The position numbers and the translations under genes were made by a program. Positions 14,334 through 14,832 of a DNA stretch of 14,832 bases are shown piece after piece. Under the pieces are notes generated by a model. It saw only the letters and a program-made list of their open reading frames with translations, did not search any database and was not told the origin of the DNA. How positions within the stretch are numbered: the first letter of the stretch is position 1; each line of letters starts with the position of its first letter. The stretch is from Dehalococcoidia bacterium. GTDB taxonomy: Bacteria; Chloroflexota; Dehalococcoidia; UBA3495. The stretch is taken from the NCBI GenBank assembly GCA_030753265.1, contig JASMCQ010000037.1, positions 1 to 14,832 on the forward strand, in the 5' to 3' direction.

Positions 14334-14361
14334 ACACGGGGTTAGACGCGAGGTTAGACAT
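14326..14361 (+). repeat. Three tandem 12-bp repeats across a stop codon
   Basis: The unit is GGGGTTAGACAC with variants GGGGTTAGACGC and GAGGTTAGACAT (14326-14337, 14338-14349, 14350-14361). Each carries TAG in the frame of the hydrolase, so three in-frame stops occur in series (14331, 14343, 14355). The last unit provides the GAGG ribosome site and first base of the next gene. Confidence 0.85.
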
Positions 14362-14729
14362 TGAAAGATGACATCGCTCGGGCCCTCGCGCGGGACCGCA
14401 CCATCGACATCACCACGACGGGGAGGAAGACGGGACAGCCTCGCCTCACGGAGATCTGGTTCCACAACGTCGAGGGGAGGCTGTATATCACCGGCACGCC
14501 GGGCCGCCGGGACTGGTATGCGAACCTGCTGGCCCACCCTGAGTTCACTTTCCACCTCAAGGAGAGCGTCCGGGCCGGCCTCTCCGCCACTGCCAGGCCA
14601 ATATTGGACGACGCCCAGCGCCGGGAAATATTTGCCAAGATCCACCGCAAGCTGGAGGCCGCCAGGGACCTGGATGCATGGGCAGCCTGCAGCCCCCTGG
14701 TGGAGGTAGAGCTGGCGTCGAGAGCATAA
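14361..14729 (+). CDS. DUF385/Ddn-family deazaflavin (F420)-dependent protein
   Basis: The 122-residue protein belongs to the family of F420H2-dependent nitro- and quinone reductases related to mycobacterial Ddn, though shorter at the N-terminus than Ddn itself. The hallmark region is ITTTGRKTGQPRLTEIWFH (17-35), then GRLYITGTPGRRDWYANLL (39-57) and HPEFTFHLK (59-67). The Tyr and Arg residues there contact the cofactor in relatives. The start is TTG at 14361, preceded by GAGGT; no in-frame ATG exists nearby. It is the last gene of the probable FAD-hydrolase operon. With the LLM enzyme it suggests F420 use by the host, an inference. Confidence 0.88.
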   Translation: MKDDIARALARDRTIDITTTGRKTGQPRLTEIWFHNVEGRLYITGTPGRRDWYANLLAHPEFTFHLKESVRAGLSATARPILDDAQRREIFAKIHRKLEAARDLDAWAACSPLVEVELASRA

Positions 14730-14772
14730 GGGACACCCCATTACTTCTCGCCGATGGTGTGCGTTACAAATA

Positions 14773-14832
14773 CCGTTCGTGGTGCGCTTGTCGAACCACC
14801 GCCCGGCACCCTTCGACAAGCTCAGGGCGAAC
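14773..14832. repeat. Dispersed inverted repeat, copy 2 (runs to the window edge)
   Basis: Shares GCTTGTCGAACCACC and CTTCGACA with the copy at 10006-10067. Its two arms, around GTGCGCTTGTCGAA and TTCGACAAGCTCAGG, are partly complementary. The element may continue beyond the edge. Positions 14730-14772 hold no gene. Confidence 0.72.

Overview
The window is GC-rich environmental bacterial DNA. The best guess for its source is a Chloroflexota lineage of the SAR202/Dehalococcoidia type. Support for this is indirect: F420-type oxidoreductases (LLM class, DUF385/Ddn class), a small secreted protein with a Thr-Pro spacer, many catabolic-looking oxidoreductases, and dispersed palindromic repeats of the kind common in such genomes. 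No rRNA or ribosomal gene is present to confirm it.

Layout. Positions 1-612 hold the C-terminal end of a tyrosine recombinase followed by tRNA-Ser(UGA). A metallophosphoesterase gene (728-1825, minus) follows. Next is a complete IS1595-family element (1877-3897) with 37-bp inverted ends matching at 34 positions. It contains an ISXO2-like transposase, a 44-residue downstream ORF missed by ordinary gene calling, and a frameshifted passenger gene with a HEPN-type R-x4-H motif. A PaaG-like crotonase and a small Thr-Pro-rich secreted protein follow on the minus strand.

The centre (5512-9453) is the main discovery. It is a tandem duplication of a two-gene module: a selenoprotein of the UGSC family, interrupted at codon 98 by an in-frame UGA, and a 341-residue partner of unknown function starting at GTG. 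The two selenoproteins are each 178 residues and about 75% identical by my count; the partners are about 83% identical, without gaps. Both UGA codons are followed by an identical 9-bp hairpin with a GUA loop, 19 nt downstream, which fits a bacterial SECIS element. Each copy also has its own promoter (TTGACA-17-TAGGCT) and a terminator-like hairpin between the two genes. Standard gene calling would truncate both selenoproteins at the UGA and lose the redox half of the protein. The selenocysteine machinery genes are not in this window.

Positions 9433-9991 hold four and a fraction copies of a 130-bp tandem repeat whose first unit begins inside the last codons of the second partner gene. The right part holds an F420-type LLM oxidoreductase (minus), a divergent short-chain dehydrogenase, then a likely operon of a DAO-family FAD oxidoreductase, an alpha/beta hydrolase and a DUF385 deazaflavin-dependent enzyme. 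Copies of a dispersed inverted repeat lie at 10006-10067 and at the right edge.
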